Positions 28,190-39,718 of a stretch of DNA of 64,000 nucleotides are shown piece after piece. Source of the DNA: Emiliania huxleyi CCMP1516 (taxonomy: Eukaryota > Haptophyta > Isochrysidales > Noelaerhabdaceae); NCBI RefSeq assembly GCF_000372725.1, contig NW_005201192.1, positions 1 through 64,000 of the forward strand, written 5' to 3'. The stretch's first letter is position 1. The number at the start of each line of letters is the position of its first letter. The translations under genes and the position numbers were made by a program. Below the pieces are notes generated by a model. It was not told the DNA's origin. It saw only the letters and a list, made by a program, of their open reading frames with translations, and made no database searches.

Positions 28190-28541
28190 TTTCTTGTGTG
28201 TGTAGGTTATTTATCCGACAACGCGAGGAGAGGAACCGACAAACCCAACCCACCGTGAGGGGGGAACTGTGACTCAATCGTCACCTAACTATTACGTTCC
28301 GCGCGCGCGCCGAACGAGCGTTTGTCGGACCCTCGCGCTTCTAGGCGCCAGAGTCCTGTTCTCGTCTGCCCCACCCTCCCTCCCTGGCAGACGATTGTGT
28401 TGTGTTTGTGTTGTGTGTGAGTGTCGGGCCTTATTTGGGCGCCGACGACGCTCGGGGTCGTCTGGCAACGGCACCGGGAGCTCGAGACGCAGCTCTCGGG
28501 GCCAGCCAACCCAGGAGTCGATTTTAGGACCAATCTCAATG

Positions 28542-29422
28542 CTGAGGGAGGGTGTAGAGGATGTAGAGTGTAGAGCGCTGTAGAGCTGTAGAGATGTAGA
28601 GCGCTCTGGAGCGCTGTAGAGCTGTAGAGCTCTACATCGGCTGCGGGACGAACTGCCTCCGTTGTAGAGCCATGTAGAGCGCGATTTTGTTGTAGAGGCT
28701 CTACAGCCAAACCGCCGGGAAGGCAGTGACTCAAAGAGGTCGAGTCGCACTAATGGGGTGTCTCCGAGCTTACTGGAGCTCTGATGGACGGCCCTGACTA
28801 TCCCTGACACACAGAGAGTCACTCTGACGGCACACAACACCCTATATCTGCGTCATGACCAGCCTGCCATGCGTCGCCGGTGCCGCATTTGTCGCTGTGC
28901 TTCTTTAGCAGGCGGTGGACTGTCGGCTGCGAGGACGGTCGCATTTGCGCGAGGCGAGGTGAGCATTTAGACGCGTTGCATGCGCCATGACTCGCGCCAG
29001 CGCGTGCGGGAGCTCCTGGCTGAGCGTTGAGTCCAGGCGAGTTGTGCTGGCCACGATCGCTACGCCGAGCCGAGCTGACGTGCTGAGGCGCCGGCCAGTC
29101 GCAGCCGCGAGGCATGCCACAGCAGCAGAGGCACCTGCCACCCATTGGGCGGGCAGACAGAAGGCCAGGGCAGCACTGGCAAGTGCAACGCGCCTCATGT
29201 CGGAGAGCGACCGTTCCTCGTTCGCGCCGCTTATGATGTAGAGTTTGTTGTAGAGATTTCACGTTGTAGAGCGCCTCTACATCGCTCTACAACGGAGGCG
29301 CATCGTCACGCGCCGGATGTAGAGCTCTACAGCTCTACATTGCTCTACAGCGCTCCAGAGCGCTCTACATCTCTACAGCTCTACAGCGCTCTACACTCTA
29401 CATCCTCTACACCCTCCCTCAG
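28542..29422. mobile_element. 881-bp transposon with about 130-170-bp terminal inverted repeats and 8-bp target duplication
   Basis: Both ends start CTGAGGGAGGGTGTAGAGG and stay nearly identical inward for over 100 bp (one indel of about 9-11 bp), built from GTAGAGC-type subrepeats. The 8-bp duplication TCTCAATG flanks it exactly (28534-28541 and 29423-29430). Eight-bp duplications are typical of hAT, P and Merlin superfamilies. Internally there is a 97-aa frame but no transposase, so it is probably a non-autonomous element. The perfect duplication and near-identical ends suggest a recent insertion. Confidence 0.85.
28905..29198 (-). CDS. 97-aa frame with signal-peptide-like start inside the transposon
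   Basis: Starts MRRVALASAALAFCLPAQWV, which resembles a secretory signal peptide, followed by ordinary-looking residues (TTRLDSTLSQELPHALARVM). It lies wholly between the inverted repeats. It could be chance, or a captured gene fragment. Confidence 0.25.
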   Translation of the reverse strand: MRRVALASAALAFCLPAQWVAGASAAVACLAAATGRRLSTSARLGVAIVASTTRLDSTLSQELPHALARVMAHATRLNAHLASRKCDRPRSRQSTAC

Positions 29423-29632
29423 TCTCAATGACAATCAACATCAGCATGAACAACGGGGACTCGGACGCGATGGATAATCGATCCGTCCGAGTAGTAGTTT
29501 TTCTAGCAGTCCTCTGTGCGTGTAGAGTAAAGACCTCAGAATGAGTAGCCCATAATATCTCTCCCCAGTTGCCGCACATTCCAGGCGCGCGTGCAAAAGC
29601 GGGTCTCAGACCTGCACGATCCGCTGTTCTCA

Positions 29633-29985
29633 CAAGAACACGGGTGGCACATCTTGAAGACGGATAGCCACTTTGGGGCCCGTAGCGTCGCCCACTGCGC
29701 GCCCCTGGCCACCCCACAGTGATGCCTGTGGCGGTGTACCGCATGTCATGGGAGAGGAGCATCTTTGCGACGAGCCCGCTGCCAGTCCAAGGAGGGGCAA
29801 AGGAGGTGTTGTCGACGGCACACGTGCCGTCGAGCTTGGCGTTGCGGCACTCCAGCATAGCCTACATACGAGCAAACACATGAAAATGGCCCCTCTCCAG
29901 ACCCACCCAGAAGCCTTGCGCACCCACCGTTGGGCACAGCACTCGACGCCAAAGGGGCAGTTGTCGCTGCTCTCCGGCGCTCGTG
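29633..29985 (-). CDS. Gene fragment with Cys-rich extracellular-type sequence
   Basis: An exon from about 29861 downward reads AMLECRNAKLDGTCAVDN, SFAPPWTGSGLVAKMLLSHD, MRYTATGITVGWPG. Upstream, near 29985-29930, another piece reads APESSDNCPFGVECCA before a GT donor, with TAG|GCTATG as acceptor. The natural-looking C-terminus (GDATGPKVAIRLQDVPPVFL, ending at about 29633) is in a different frame from the exon body, so either a short intron was missed, there is a sequencing error, or the gene is broken. The alternating Cys pattern suggests a secreted domain. No family recognised. Confidence 0.35.
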
Positions 29986-30248
29986 AGCAGCCGATTGAGC
30001 AGCAGCCGAGTGGAAGGTGTGTTGGAGTGGAAGGTGATCGTCGGCGACAAAGTTGCATGTTCAAAGACTTGGGGTGCACGAAGCGGTTCAGCACCAAAAA
30101 TGCGCCTGTATGTGCACATATGACCCACCATGCATTCGCCGCGTCTCTCTCTCTCTGAAGCGGGAGCAGCAGTTTTGAGAGAAGCTCGGAGACGCAATTT
30201 CAGGTGTTCGCCGCCGCGCCGTGTCCATTTTGAGCTAGCTATCCAGAT

Positions 30249-30670
30249 ATGCTGGCTGCCACGCTCACGGCGGCTCTCGGCTTCTCGCCGGGCGTGACGC
30301 GCCTGCCGAACGGCTTCGCCGGTGCGCCGCGAGCCCGACCACAGCACAGACGCGCCATCGCGCCACCACTGCGGCCGGCGAGGCCGCATCTGCGCGTGCG
30401 CCGCGATGCAAAACGCAATTTGATGCAGCATCTCCCCTTCGCCACGCCCGCGCGAGCCCGCACTTGGGTCCCAGCCCGCCGCCTGGCGCGCGGACGCTGC
30501 ACCACCGCCAGCCTGCCGGAAACCGAGTCCTCGCACAGCCCAGCCGCACCCGCGCTGACGCCGCCCGCTCTGCCGCTGCAGGCACGGCACTTTCGCAGCA
30601 CGCGTTGACGCCCGTGGCGTCGCGCTCAGCAGCCTCGTCCGGCCTCGAGTCGGTCCTGGCGCCGCTGCTC

Positions 30671-30705
<35 letters not shown>

Positions 30706-33700
30706 CCGGTGAGCCCCGCGAGCCCTGATCTCCCTGCGCAGCGCCACCGCCAGCCCAGCCCTCACGCGCGCGCCGCGCGCTAGTCGCCCAGTCTGCGCCA
30801 TTGCCAGCGCGCGGCGCCGTCGCTCCAATATTCACCGGCGCCTCTCCCTCCGTCGACGCGCGGCTCACATCAACCTCCCTCGGCTGCCTGCAGTGCGCTG
30901 CGCGCGCCGTCGGCCGCCATGGTGGCGACGGGCGGCATGGGAGGGGGGCTCTTCACGCAGTCCAACCCGGAGGACCGGAGGGTGGTGCCGGACGAGCCGG
31001 GCGACCGTCAGATCTTCAAGGTCGTGTACGTGGTCCTCGAGTCGCAGTACCAGTCGTCGCTCAGCACGGCGTGCAAGCGGATCAACGCAGGGCAGGAGAA
31101 GGTTGCCGTCGAGTGCTCGGGCTACATCCTCGAGGAGCTGCGCGACCCGGCCAACTTTGAGCAGTTCAAGAAGGACGTGGCCGACGCCAACATCTTCATC
31201 GGCTCGCTCATCTTTGTGCAGGCGCACGCCACCCGCGCGCACGGGTCCAAACGACGCCGCCGCCGCCGGCCCTCCGAGGCCGCGCCGCCACCCGCCTCAC
31301 GCGCCGCCTCGCGCCGCGCCCGCCGCAGGAGCTCGCCGACAAGGTGGTGGAGGCCGTCGAGCCGTACCGCGAGACGATGGACGCGGTCTGCGTTTTCCCG
31401 TCGATGCCGGCGGTGATGCGCCTCAACAAGATTGGCTCCTTCACGATGGCGTCGATGGGCCAGTCCAAGAACGTGATGCTGGACTTCATGAAGAAGAACA
31501 AGCCGAGCGGCACCTCGTTCCAGGACGGCATGCTGAAGCTGGTGCGCACGCTGCCCAAGGTGCTCAAGTTCCTCCCCGGCGACAAGGCCAAGGACGCGCG
31601 CTCCTTCATGATGTCGCTGCAGTACTGGCTCGGCGGCTCGCCCGAGAACATCGAGGCGCTGCTGCTCAACCTGGCGAGCACATACGTCTTCGAGTCCGAC
31701 CTGCTCACCGGCGAGGTGGTGGAGCCGCCGACCGTCATCCCCGACCAGGGCATCTGGCACCCGGTCGCGCCGCGCGTCTTCGAGACCAACGAGGAGTACA
31801 TCCAGTGGCTGCGCAACGAGCACGCGCCGACCATCGGCGTCGACCCGAACAAGGCGCCCGTGATCGGCGTCGTGCTGCAAAAGTCGCACATCAACACCAA
31901 GGACGACGCGCACTACGTCGCGCTCATCATGGAGATCGAGGCCAACGGCGGCCTCGTGCTGCCCATCTACACCGGCTCGCTCGACTTCTCCAAGCCGATC
32001 GAGGACTACTTCTTCCTCAACGGCCGCTCTGTCGTCGACACGACGATCAACCTGACCGGCTTCGCGCTCGTCGGCGGGCCGGCGACGCAGGACCACCCCA
32101 AGGCCATCGCGACGCTCAAGAAGCTGAACCGGCCGTACCTCTGCGCCGTCCCCGCCACCTTCCAGACCTTCGAGGAGTGGAAGGACTCGGAGCTCGGCCT
32201 GCACCCGGTGCAGGTTGCGCTGCAGGTTGCGCTGCCCGAGCTCGACGGCGCCATCGAGCCCATCATCTTCGCGGGCCGCGACGGCGTCACGGGCCGCTCG
32301 ATCCCGCAGTCGGACCGCATCGAGACGCTCGCCAAGCGCGCGATCAAGTGGTCCAACCTCTCGGCCAAGAAGAACGCCGACAAGAAGGTGGCCATCACCG
32401 TCTTCTCGTTCCCGCCCGACAAAGGCAACGTCGGCACCGCCGCGTACCTGAACGTGTTCGGTTCCATCTTCGAGGCGCTCAAGACGATGAAGGCGGAGGG
32501 GTACGACCTCGGCGCCGAGCTCCCCACCGACGTCGAGGGGCTCGTCGACGCTGTCCTCCACGACAAGGAGGCGTCTATGGCGTCGCCGACGCTCAACGTC
32601 GCATACTCCATGTCGGTCGCCGAGTACAAGGAGCTGACGCCGTACGCAGAGGACCTCGAGGAGAACTGGGGCCCGCCCCCGGGCCAGCTCAACACGGACG
32701 GCCAGAACCTGCTCGTGTACGGCGTCCGCTTCGGCAACGTCTTCATCGGCGTCCAGCCCTCGTTTGGGTACGAGGGCGACCCGATGCGGCTGCTGTACGC
32801 CAAGTCGGCCTCGCCGCACCACGGCTTTGCCGCCTACTACACCTACATCGAGAAGGTGCTGGAGGCGGACGCGGTGCTGCACTTTGGCACGCACGGCTCG
32901 CTCGAGTTCATGCCCGGCAAGCAGGTCGGCATGTCGGGCGGCTGCTACCCCGACCGCCTCATCCAGTCGACGCCCAACCTCTACTACTACGCGGCCAACA
33001 ACCCGTCCGAGGCCACCATCGCCAAGCGGCGCTCGTACGCCAACACAATCTCGTACCTGACGCCGCCGGCCGAGAACGCGGGCCTCTACAAGGGCCTCAA
33101 GGAGGTGGGCGAGCTCATCTCCTCCTACCAGGGCCTGCGCGAGAGCCGCGGCGCCTCGATCGTCAACTCGATCGTCGCCACCGCGCGGACGTGCAACCTC
33201 GACAAGGACGTCGACCTGCCGTCGGAGGACTTTGACACGGCGGAGCTCACCCTCGACGAGCGCGACATCATCGTCGGCAAGGTGTACTCCAAGATCATGG
33301 AGATCGAGTCGCGCCTGCTGCCGTGCGGCCTACACACCGTCGGCGTGCCGCCCACCGCCGAGGAGGCGATCGCGACGCTCGTCAACATCGCCTCCATCGA
33401 CCGGCCCGAGGACGAGATCGACGGCCTGCCGCGCATCCTCGCGCGGTCGGTCGGGCGCGACATCGAGGACATCTACCGCTCCGCCAACGCCGGCAACCTC
33501 GACGACAACCTCCTCAGCGAGAACATCAAGGAGGCCATCCGCGCCGCCGTGCGCGCTTCGGTCGAGCGCTCGACCGACGCGGCTGGCCGCGTGACCGAGG
33601 TGAACCCGATGATGGCGTCGCTCGGCGCGGTGCTGGGCGGCGGCTCGCCGATGCTGTCCGCGCTCAAGAAGCAGGGCTTCGACAAGGTGCAGGACCCAGA

Positions 33701-35033
33701 CCTCGAGAAGCTCTTCGGCTACCTCGAGTTCTGCCTCAAGCAGGTGGTCGCGGACAACGAGATGGGCGCCCTCATCGAGGGCCTGAACGGCGAGTACACG
33801 CTGCCGGGCCCGGGCGGCGACCCGATCCGCAACCCGCTCGTGCTGCCGACGGGCAAGAACATGCACGCGCTCGACCCGCAGGCCATCCCCACCATCGCCG
33901 CCTGCGACTGCGCCAAGGTGATGGTGGACCGGCTGCTCGAGCGGCAGGTTGCCGAGGAGGGAGAGTACCCCGAGTCGATCGCCTTTGTGCTCTGGGGCAC
34001 GGACAACATCAAGACGTACGGCGAGTCGCTGGCGCAGGTGCTGTGGATGGTCGGCGTGCGCCCGCTGCCCGACTCCCTCGGCCGCGTCAACCAGATCGAG
34101 GCCATCCCGCTCGAGGAGCTCGGCCGGCCGCGCGTGGACGTCGTCGTGACGTGCTCCGGCGTCTTCCGCGACCTCTTCATCAACCAGATGAACCTGCTCG
34201 ACCGCGCGGTCAAGCTGGTGGCCGAGCTGGACGAGCCGCTCGACCAGAACTTCGTGCGCAAGCACGCGCTCGAGCAGGCGGAGGAGTTTGGCGTCTCTGT
34301 GCGCGACGCGGCGACGCGCGTCTTCTCCAACGCGGCCGGCTCCTACTCGGCCAACGTGGGGCTCGCCATCGAGAATGGCGGCTGGGAGGGCGAGCAGCAG
34401 CTGCAGGAGCAGTTCACCTCGCGCAAGGGCTTCGCCTTCAACGCCGACCGGCCGGGCATCCTCGACGACAAGGCGGACATGTTCAAGTCGAGCCTCAAGA
34501 AGGTTGACGTCACCTTCCAGAACCTCGACTCGTCCGAGATCTCGCTGACGGACGTCTCGCACTACTTCGACTCGGACCCGACCAAGGTGGTCGGCTCGCT
34601 GCGCACCGACGGCAAGAAGCCGTCCTCGTTCGTCGCCGACACGACCACCGCCAACGGCCAGGTGCGCACGCTCTCGGAGACGGTCCGCCTCGACGCGCGC
34701 ACCAAGCTGCTCAACCCCAAGTTTTACGAGGGCATGCTCAAGTCGGGCTACGAGGGCACGCGCGAGATCACCAAGCGCCTGCGCAACACGATGGGCTGGT
34801 CCGCCACCGCGGGCGCCGTCGACAACTTTGTCTACGAGGACGCGAACGACGTCTTCATCGCCGACGAGGAGATGCAGAAGCGGCTGCTCGAGACCAACCC
34901 GAACGCCTTCCGCGACATGGTGACGACCTTCCTCGAGGCCAACGGCCGCGGCTACTGGGAGACGTCCGAGGAGAACCTCGACCGCCTGCGCCAGCTGTAC
35001 GCCGAGGTGGACGACAAGATCGAGGGCTTGTAG
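30249..35033 (+). CDS. chlH: Magnesium chelatase subunit H, plastid (ChlH)
   Basis: Large porphyrin-binding subunit of magnesium chelatase, which with ChlI and ChlD inserts Mg into protoporphyrin IX, the first step of chlorophyll synthesis, in the plastid. Four exons join in frame: 30249-30321, 30582-30708, 30894-31221, 31329-35033 (1410 aa). Introns 1 and 2 are GT-AG (G|GTGCGC; CG|GTGAGC); intron 3 (107 nt) is GC-AG, CAG|GCGCAC ... GCAG|GAGCTC, restoring GSLIFVQELADKV. Exon 1 encodes a signal-peptide-like start ([14 protein letters not shown]) and exon 2 a transit-peptide-like Ala/Ser stretch ending in about ten Gln, as expected for a secondary plastid. The mature part shows [56 protein letters not shown] and a C-terminus VDDKIEGL, all standard for BchH/CobN-type subunits. 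Length is normal. Confidence 0.95.
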
Positions 35034-35582
35034 CGGCGCCGCCGCTGCGTAGCGTAGGGAAGGGGGGGGCGGGGGGAGAGCAGGCCGTCTCCCCGCCCCG
35101 CCCCGCCGCCGCTGCCGCGCGGGCGCGCGGAGCCAGAGCCCGGGCTCCGCCGAGCGCCTCGTGCAGGCACCCACACGGCTGGAGAGAGGCGAGTTCTCTC
35201 GCCGAACCGTATACGATGGACCGGTCGCGATGCAACAACCTCTTTAAGTGTTTTGTGTCTCTGTCCCCTCTCTTAGCATTGTGGTATCAGTAGAGCCGTG
35301 CTTTTGATGTAACGCCATTCCATGCTGGTGTTTAAATTCATGTTTTCCAAACAACAAACCCCCAGTAGCTTTTCTCTCCCGGGAGAGAAGTAGAGCCACC
35401 GGCACCGGGCGCGAAGGGGGCCTTTTTTGCGTTTGACACACCTTTAGGATGCATTGCGCAACTACAGAGCTGCTGCTACAGGGAGAGAATCAGTCTGTGG
35501 GCCCGAGTGTGGACTGGTGGTTGTTATTGTTTGCCTTTTAGGTATGTAAAGAGACGGTGAGTGCAGTCGCGATGGGATAGGG

Positions 35583-35607
35583 GACTAGGTCCAGCCCTGG
35601 GTGAGCC
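35583..35607. repeat. Inverted repeat, 25 bp, partner at 36336-36360
   Basis: gactaggtccagccctgggt plus five bases recurs as its exact reverse complement about 730 bp away. It could be the ends of a small element, but no target duplication was found. Confidence 0.8.
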
Positions 35608-36197
35608 GGGTTGTGACATTTGGCGATTCCGCGGCTTACTGGGTCCCTGAGCCGCTCCCCGTGTGCGATTATTGTGGCCCAGGCATGGTACTGATAGTAA
35701 ACGGGTCAGAACCGGCCAAACACAGGCTACAGCCCCACACACGCGCCCGCCATAGCTCCTGGAGAGCATGCGCGAGTGACGCGCTACAAGCCGCGAGAGT
35801 GGCATCAGAGGCAGGAACGACGTGCTCTTGCTGCACCTTGCAGCTGCACCGAGTGTGCTCGCAGTGTATGCCACGGCCGCCGCCTGCGGCATTGCTCTCG
35901 TGCAGCTAAGGCGACGCAGGTCCATCAGCAGGGCTCATCCAATGCGAGCACACATTGTGCTTAGCCGCGGGCAGGTGGCAGTGCACAGCCGCACACCGGC
36001 TGTGGCGGCTCGAATGCCCCCGGCAGTGCTGCTAGTCATCAACTTGCGTATTAGGGCCGCAGCAGACTGCTGCTGTGGCAGCAGCAGCAGCCTGCTGCTG
36101 CCTGATTCAGTCAAGCCAGCGGTGCAGCGAGGCGTGCAGAATTCGCGCGGTTTGGTACCTCCTGAGGCTGAGCGCGTTCAGACTCGGTGACCGGAGT

Positions 36198-36240
36198 TGG
36201 ATGGTCCGATGGAGCTCGGCGAGCTCCATCGGACCATCCA
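36198..36240. repeat. Perfect inverted repeat, 21-bp arms, 1-nt centre
   Basis: Arms 36198-36218 (TGGATGGTCCGATGGAGCTC plus G) and 36220-36240 are exact complements around a single G. It can form a cruciform or a long hairpin in RNA. Confidence 0.95.
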
Positions 36241-36507
36241 TGGCCGGACGGCGGAGCGTGAGGTGGCGAGCGGAGAGATGTACCGCAAGACCAAAAAAAC
36301 ACGGATCTGACGCGATGTCCCAAAACGTCAGATCTGGCTCACCCAGGGCTGGACCTAGTCAGGGAGGTGGACGTGTCCGAGGGGGGAACGCGGTTTTACA
36401 TGAGCAGCCACCTCTAGAGTCACCTTCTCTCGTGTTGAGGGCCGTCGATCCACTCGTGAGCCGTACTGCTACGCATATGCGAGGAGGCCCATATGCTTCT
36501 CGGGGGC

Positions 36508-36613
36508 GGTTAGGTAAGGGGGAGGGGGTTAGGTAGGGGGGGGGGGAGGGGGGGGTTAAGGGGGGTAGGGGTAAGAGGGTTAGGGGGTTAGTGTGGTTAG
36601 GGGGTTAGGGGGA
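36508..36613. repeat. Degenerate telomere-like G-rich tract
   Basis: About 106 bp almost entirely of G with spaced GGTTAGG units (GGTTAGGTAAGGG, GGTTAGGGGGTTAG, GGTTAGGGGGTTAGGG). It resembles decayed TTAGGG telomere repeats and is a strong G-quadruplex candidate. Confidence 0.7.
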
Positions 36614-37430
36614 TCGGCCGAAGGTGGATGCAGAAGAGACAGACTTGTGATACGTAAGACATTTGTTGTCGCCTCAGGCGCTACTTGGCTCGGGCAAGAC
36701 ACCGAAATACGCGACGTCTTGTCGACGCACTATGGATCGCGGGCGCGTACTTACATAACATGGCTGATCTGTGCATTCTGGGCGACTACATATGCGTGGC
36801 AGTACGGCTGGATCGTCGAGTTTGGCTTGTGCATTGGCCTGGGCGTCACGGCTGACGCACCGGGACCAATAACAGCCGCTGACGCGAGCCGCAGGGCAAA
36901 GTCCAAGAAGGCTCCGACCCCTCCTGCTGTTGATGGCTGTTTCATAGAGAGGCGACAACAGTCAGGCCACAACGAGACTGGACACCCACTTGGAAGAGGC
37001 AAGTTATCGCAGGGGATGGTCGTGGTGGCACACTGGAGCGAGACAAGACACAATCAGACACGACATGCGCGGAGTGTCCTCATGTCATGTGCGTCTGCGA
37101 GGCCGCGCGCGAAGTACAGTGGGGAACCCTTACGAGTTACGTGCGATCTGTCGGATTTATCCATTTTGCGTGTACTTGTAGTGTTGTAAGGACGTGCTGC
37201 ACTTGTAGTGTTGTAAGGACGTGCTGCTCTGAGAACCAGACGTCTCGAACACAGAGAGCCCGGGCCCTTTCGGAGTCGCGCACGCACAGGACACCACGAG
37301 AAACATAGACCACCATGCCACCAGTCCCCGTCGACGCGCGGGCGAGCGGGATGGGGCCCGGCCCGCTTGCTCGGCGCACGTTAGCTACGCCGTGGGCTCA
37401 GGCCCCCGTTCTCACACCGACGCCGCTCGC

Positions 37431-37718
37431 TCAGGCCTCGCCGAACTCGAACTTGAACTCGTGGCCCTCCTGCCTCCTCCTTCGAGGCCCACTTTGCGCC
37501 CGCGATCGTGAAATCGAAAGAGCCTTGCCATTCGCCTTGAGCTCCTTGGAGAGGTACTTCACGAACTTCTTGTAGCTGCGTGGGCGGCAGGAGCAGCGCG
37601 ACGGGAGGTGAATTGCACGTGTGGGGGGCGTGTGCGGGTGTGTGCGGGCGGTGTGGAGGCGTGGAAAGCGGGAGGATCACTTCTTCCCGTTCTTCGTGAT
37701 GGGGGGCGGCTTGCTCAT
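37431..37718 (-). CDS. Small two- or three-exon gene, unknown function
   Basis: Start ATG 37718 gives MSKPPPITKNGK; exon 1 ends 37681 (AA|GTGATC) and exon 2 starts 37575 (CGCAG|CTACAAG), continuing NYKKFVKYLSKELKANGK and ending HEFKFEFGEA at 37431. A further 54-nt GC-AG intron (AAG|GCTCTT ... GGCAG|GAGGGC) would remove a Ser/Arg stretch and give a cleaner C-terminus. The peptide is about 42-60 aa, Lys-rich and helical. The protein-like parts and matching splice phases support a gene; nothing identifies it. Confidence 0.4.
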
Positions 37719-38285
37719 ATTCTTCTCTGCGCGGCGCGTCTGCGCGACAAACGCTGTGTACAGCCATGCTTGGCGCGGGGTGTCGGAAACGAGCCGTGGC
37801 GGGGTGTGCGATGCCGCGCCGCGCCGACGGCAGGCGGGGGCGCAGGGGTGCGGGAGCGCGCGGGGGTCACGCTTCAGAGACATTAGGTGCGCACCTTTTA
37901 TTTTTTGAGCCGCTGGGAACCCTGTAGCCTGTTCATGCCAATCCTCCGACTGTTGACTTGTACTCGAGTACGTCGTGCCCGTCTCACGACTGGCACACCT
38001 TAAGGCTGGCACATGGACACGCCTCAGCGCGGCACTGATCTCGAACTTTAACAACATTTCTTGTGTTTTCACGAACGAACGAACCATGTGGTCAGGAAAC
38101 GAATGTGTGGCCAAATGTGCTCTCTGTCTGTTATCTGCCAACAGTCGCTTCCCAATTTCCTCGCTTCCCGACTTCCAGTGCGATAAAAAGGGAATGCGCC
38201 TACGGGTGGACCCCCCCCCCCCCACACACACAGCGCTCACAACTCACAAAACTCCACCGTTCACACTGGCCAGTTAGTGAGTTAT

Positions 38286-38357
38286 TTAGGAAGGTGAAGA
38301 GCAGCCAGGTTCGGACTGGACACCAGCGCGGTATGGATGGACGCAAGACAGGCGATG
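38286..38357 (+). repeat. Dispersed repeat block A
   Basis: Partner of 4222-4300, in inverted orientation relative to it. Confidence 0.7.
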
Positions 38358-38529
38358 ACGGCACGCTGGAGCGACACACTCACACAGACAGACACAGACA
38401 CACACAAACAAAGACACACACACACACAAGACACTGACTGGCCGTGCGTGCCCCAGTGTCGTCGTATCGTGCGATAAAGAGAATTTCACAAACAACAAAT
38501 CTCCCTCGCACAGCACTGGGCAAGGGAAT

Positions 38530-38576
38530 GGCGCGCACTGGCACTAACACAGGTACCACCACGGGAGCCGCCTAAG
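38530..38576 (+). repeat. Dispersed repeat block C
   Basis: Partner of 4600-4646, same orientation, nearly identical. Confidence 0.8.
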
Positions 38577-38972
38577 TAAGTAAGCACTCCAGCGATTGGC
38601 TAGAGCCTAGACGAGCGGCCTACCTCCACGGGGCTGTTGGCGCAGGGGGAGGTGTCAATCACGCTCCCGGGACGCCGGAGAGATCGGGTTGGTCTCCCCC
38701 GCCTTCAGCCCTGACTGACCCGACGGGGACGCCACCACCCTCGCCCAGGGATCTACAATGCTGTCTTAAGGTCCGACCTGTGGGCTCTGCCTGCGCTCGG
38801 CACCGGGCACCGCCTCGGTATACAAAATGCGCCTGCGGGCGGACCCTCACAGATCACAGATCACTCCAGCGATAAAGAAAGAGAGACGTGTCTCTGGCGC
38901 GAACTCGCGGCGGGCGCTCCCAACCTCGTTCGCTGCCCCACGCACACGGCCGCGCCCTTCGCCCCACGGCGG

Positions 38973-39452
38973 ATGGACGTTAGTCCCGAAGGGCGCCGCA
39001 CCGCTGCCCCCAAGGCAAAGAAGGGGCGGACGAGGTACCTCCGCGTCTCTGGCCCTGACCAGGCCTCGCTGGACGGCGGCATTGACAGTGCAGAGGAGGT
39101 TGGAGCGCAGCCACCTGGCTGGTCTCTTGGGCGGCTGTCGCTTATGGCGGCAGTCGCCGCGCAAGCGGCGATCCTCATCCTCGCCACGATGGCAGCTGTG
39201 CAAGCCTTCCTCGCCTCGCCTCCTCCGCGGCCGCGGCCGCCTCCGCCGTCGCCGTCTCTGCCTCCCCCACCGCCTCCGCTGCCCCCACCACCCCCAAGGC
39301 CGCCACCGTCGCCGCCGCCAACGCCCTGGCGGCTGGGAGACGCTCGAAAGAGGCTCGCCATCCTCTCGGTGAAAATGCTGCCTCGCCGGCAGCGAGCCGA
39401 TGTCGTCCAACAGATCCTAGAAGGGAAGCGACCGAGGCGAACGCTCTCTTAG
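38973..39452 (+). CDS. Single-pass membrane protein with Pro-rich stem
   Basis: 159-aa frame: basic cytosolic N-terminus (RRTAAPKAKKGRTRY), one hydrophobic helix at about residues 55-80 (LSLMAAVAAQAAILILATMA), then a long Pro/Ser/Arg stem and a short charged tail (VKMLPRRQRADVVQQILEGK). The layout is that of a type II Golgi enzyme. It may therefore be the first exon of a longer gene continuing at about 39590 (DIGDVIEVFEGAFASGG) and 39719, but no phase-matched donor was found. Confidence 0.5.
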   Translation: MDVSPEGRRTAAPKAKKGRTRYLRVSGPDQASLDGGIDSAEEVGAQPPGWSLGRLSLMAAVAAQAAILILATMAAVQAFLASPPPRPRPPPPSPSLPPPPPPLPPPPPRPPPSPPPTPWRLGDARKRLAILSVKMLPRRQRADVVQQILEGKRPRRTLS

Positions 39453-39718
39453 ACTCTAGATCGCGGCCCACACACGATGTGTCGACATGTCTACGCAGCG
39501 CCTTTTACGCCGGATGCGGATGCGCCCCCTCGCCAGCCTCACGCCCCGCCGTCAACCGGTCCAGGAGTGAGCGGGGCGTCGCGTCGCTGATTGATATTGG
39601 CGACGTGATTGAAGTCTTTGAGGGCGCGTTCGCCTCCGGCGGTGCCAAGGCCGCCAGCTGCCTTCGCGCCCCGTTTGATCACAGGTCCACACACTCTCGT
39701 ACGTCCGGACTGCCTTAG

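Larger units (their letters stand above)
35034..37430. other. Long gene-poor region
   Basis: No open frame here looks like a protein. It holds an inverted-repeat pair (35583-35607 with 36336-36360), a long perfect palindrome at 36198 and a telomere-like tract at 36508, listed separately. AT content is higher at 36650-37200. Confidence 0.55.
37719..38972. other. No gene; dispersed repeats and simple sequence
   Basis: Apart from repeat blocks at 38286-38357 and 38530-38576 (partners at 4.2-4.65 kb) and an ACAC-rich run at 38378-38434, nothing is recognisable. The 187-aa frame 37677-38240 is a chance extension of the small gene's first exon. Confidence 0.5.

Noticed and set aside
30893-33235. 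780-aa plus-strand open frame
   Set aside because: Frame-shifted shadow of chlH, crossing the intron at 31222-31328.
33330-35174. 614-aa minus-strand open frame
   Set aside because: Antisense of chlH; composition is Arg/Leu/Val noise.
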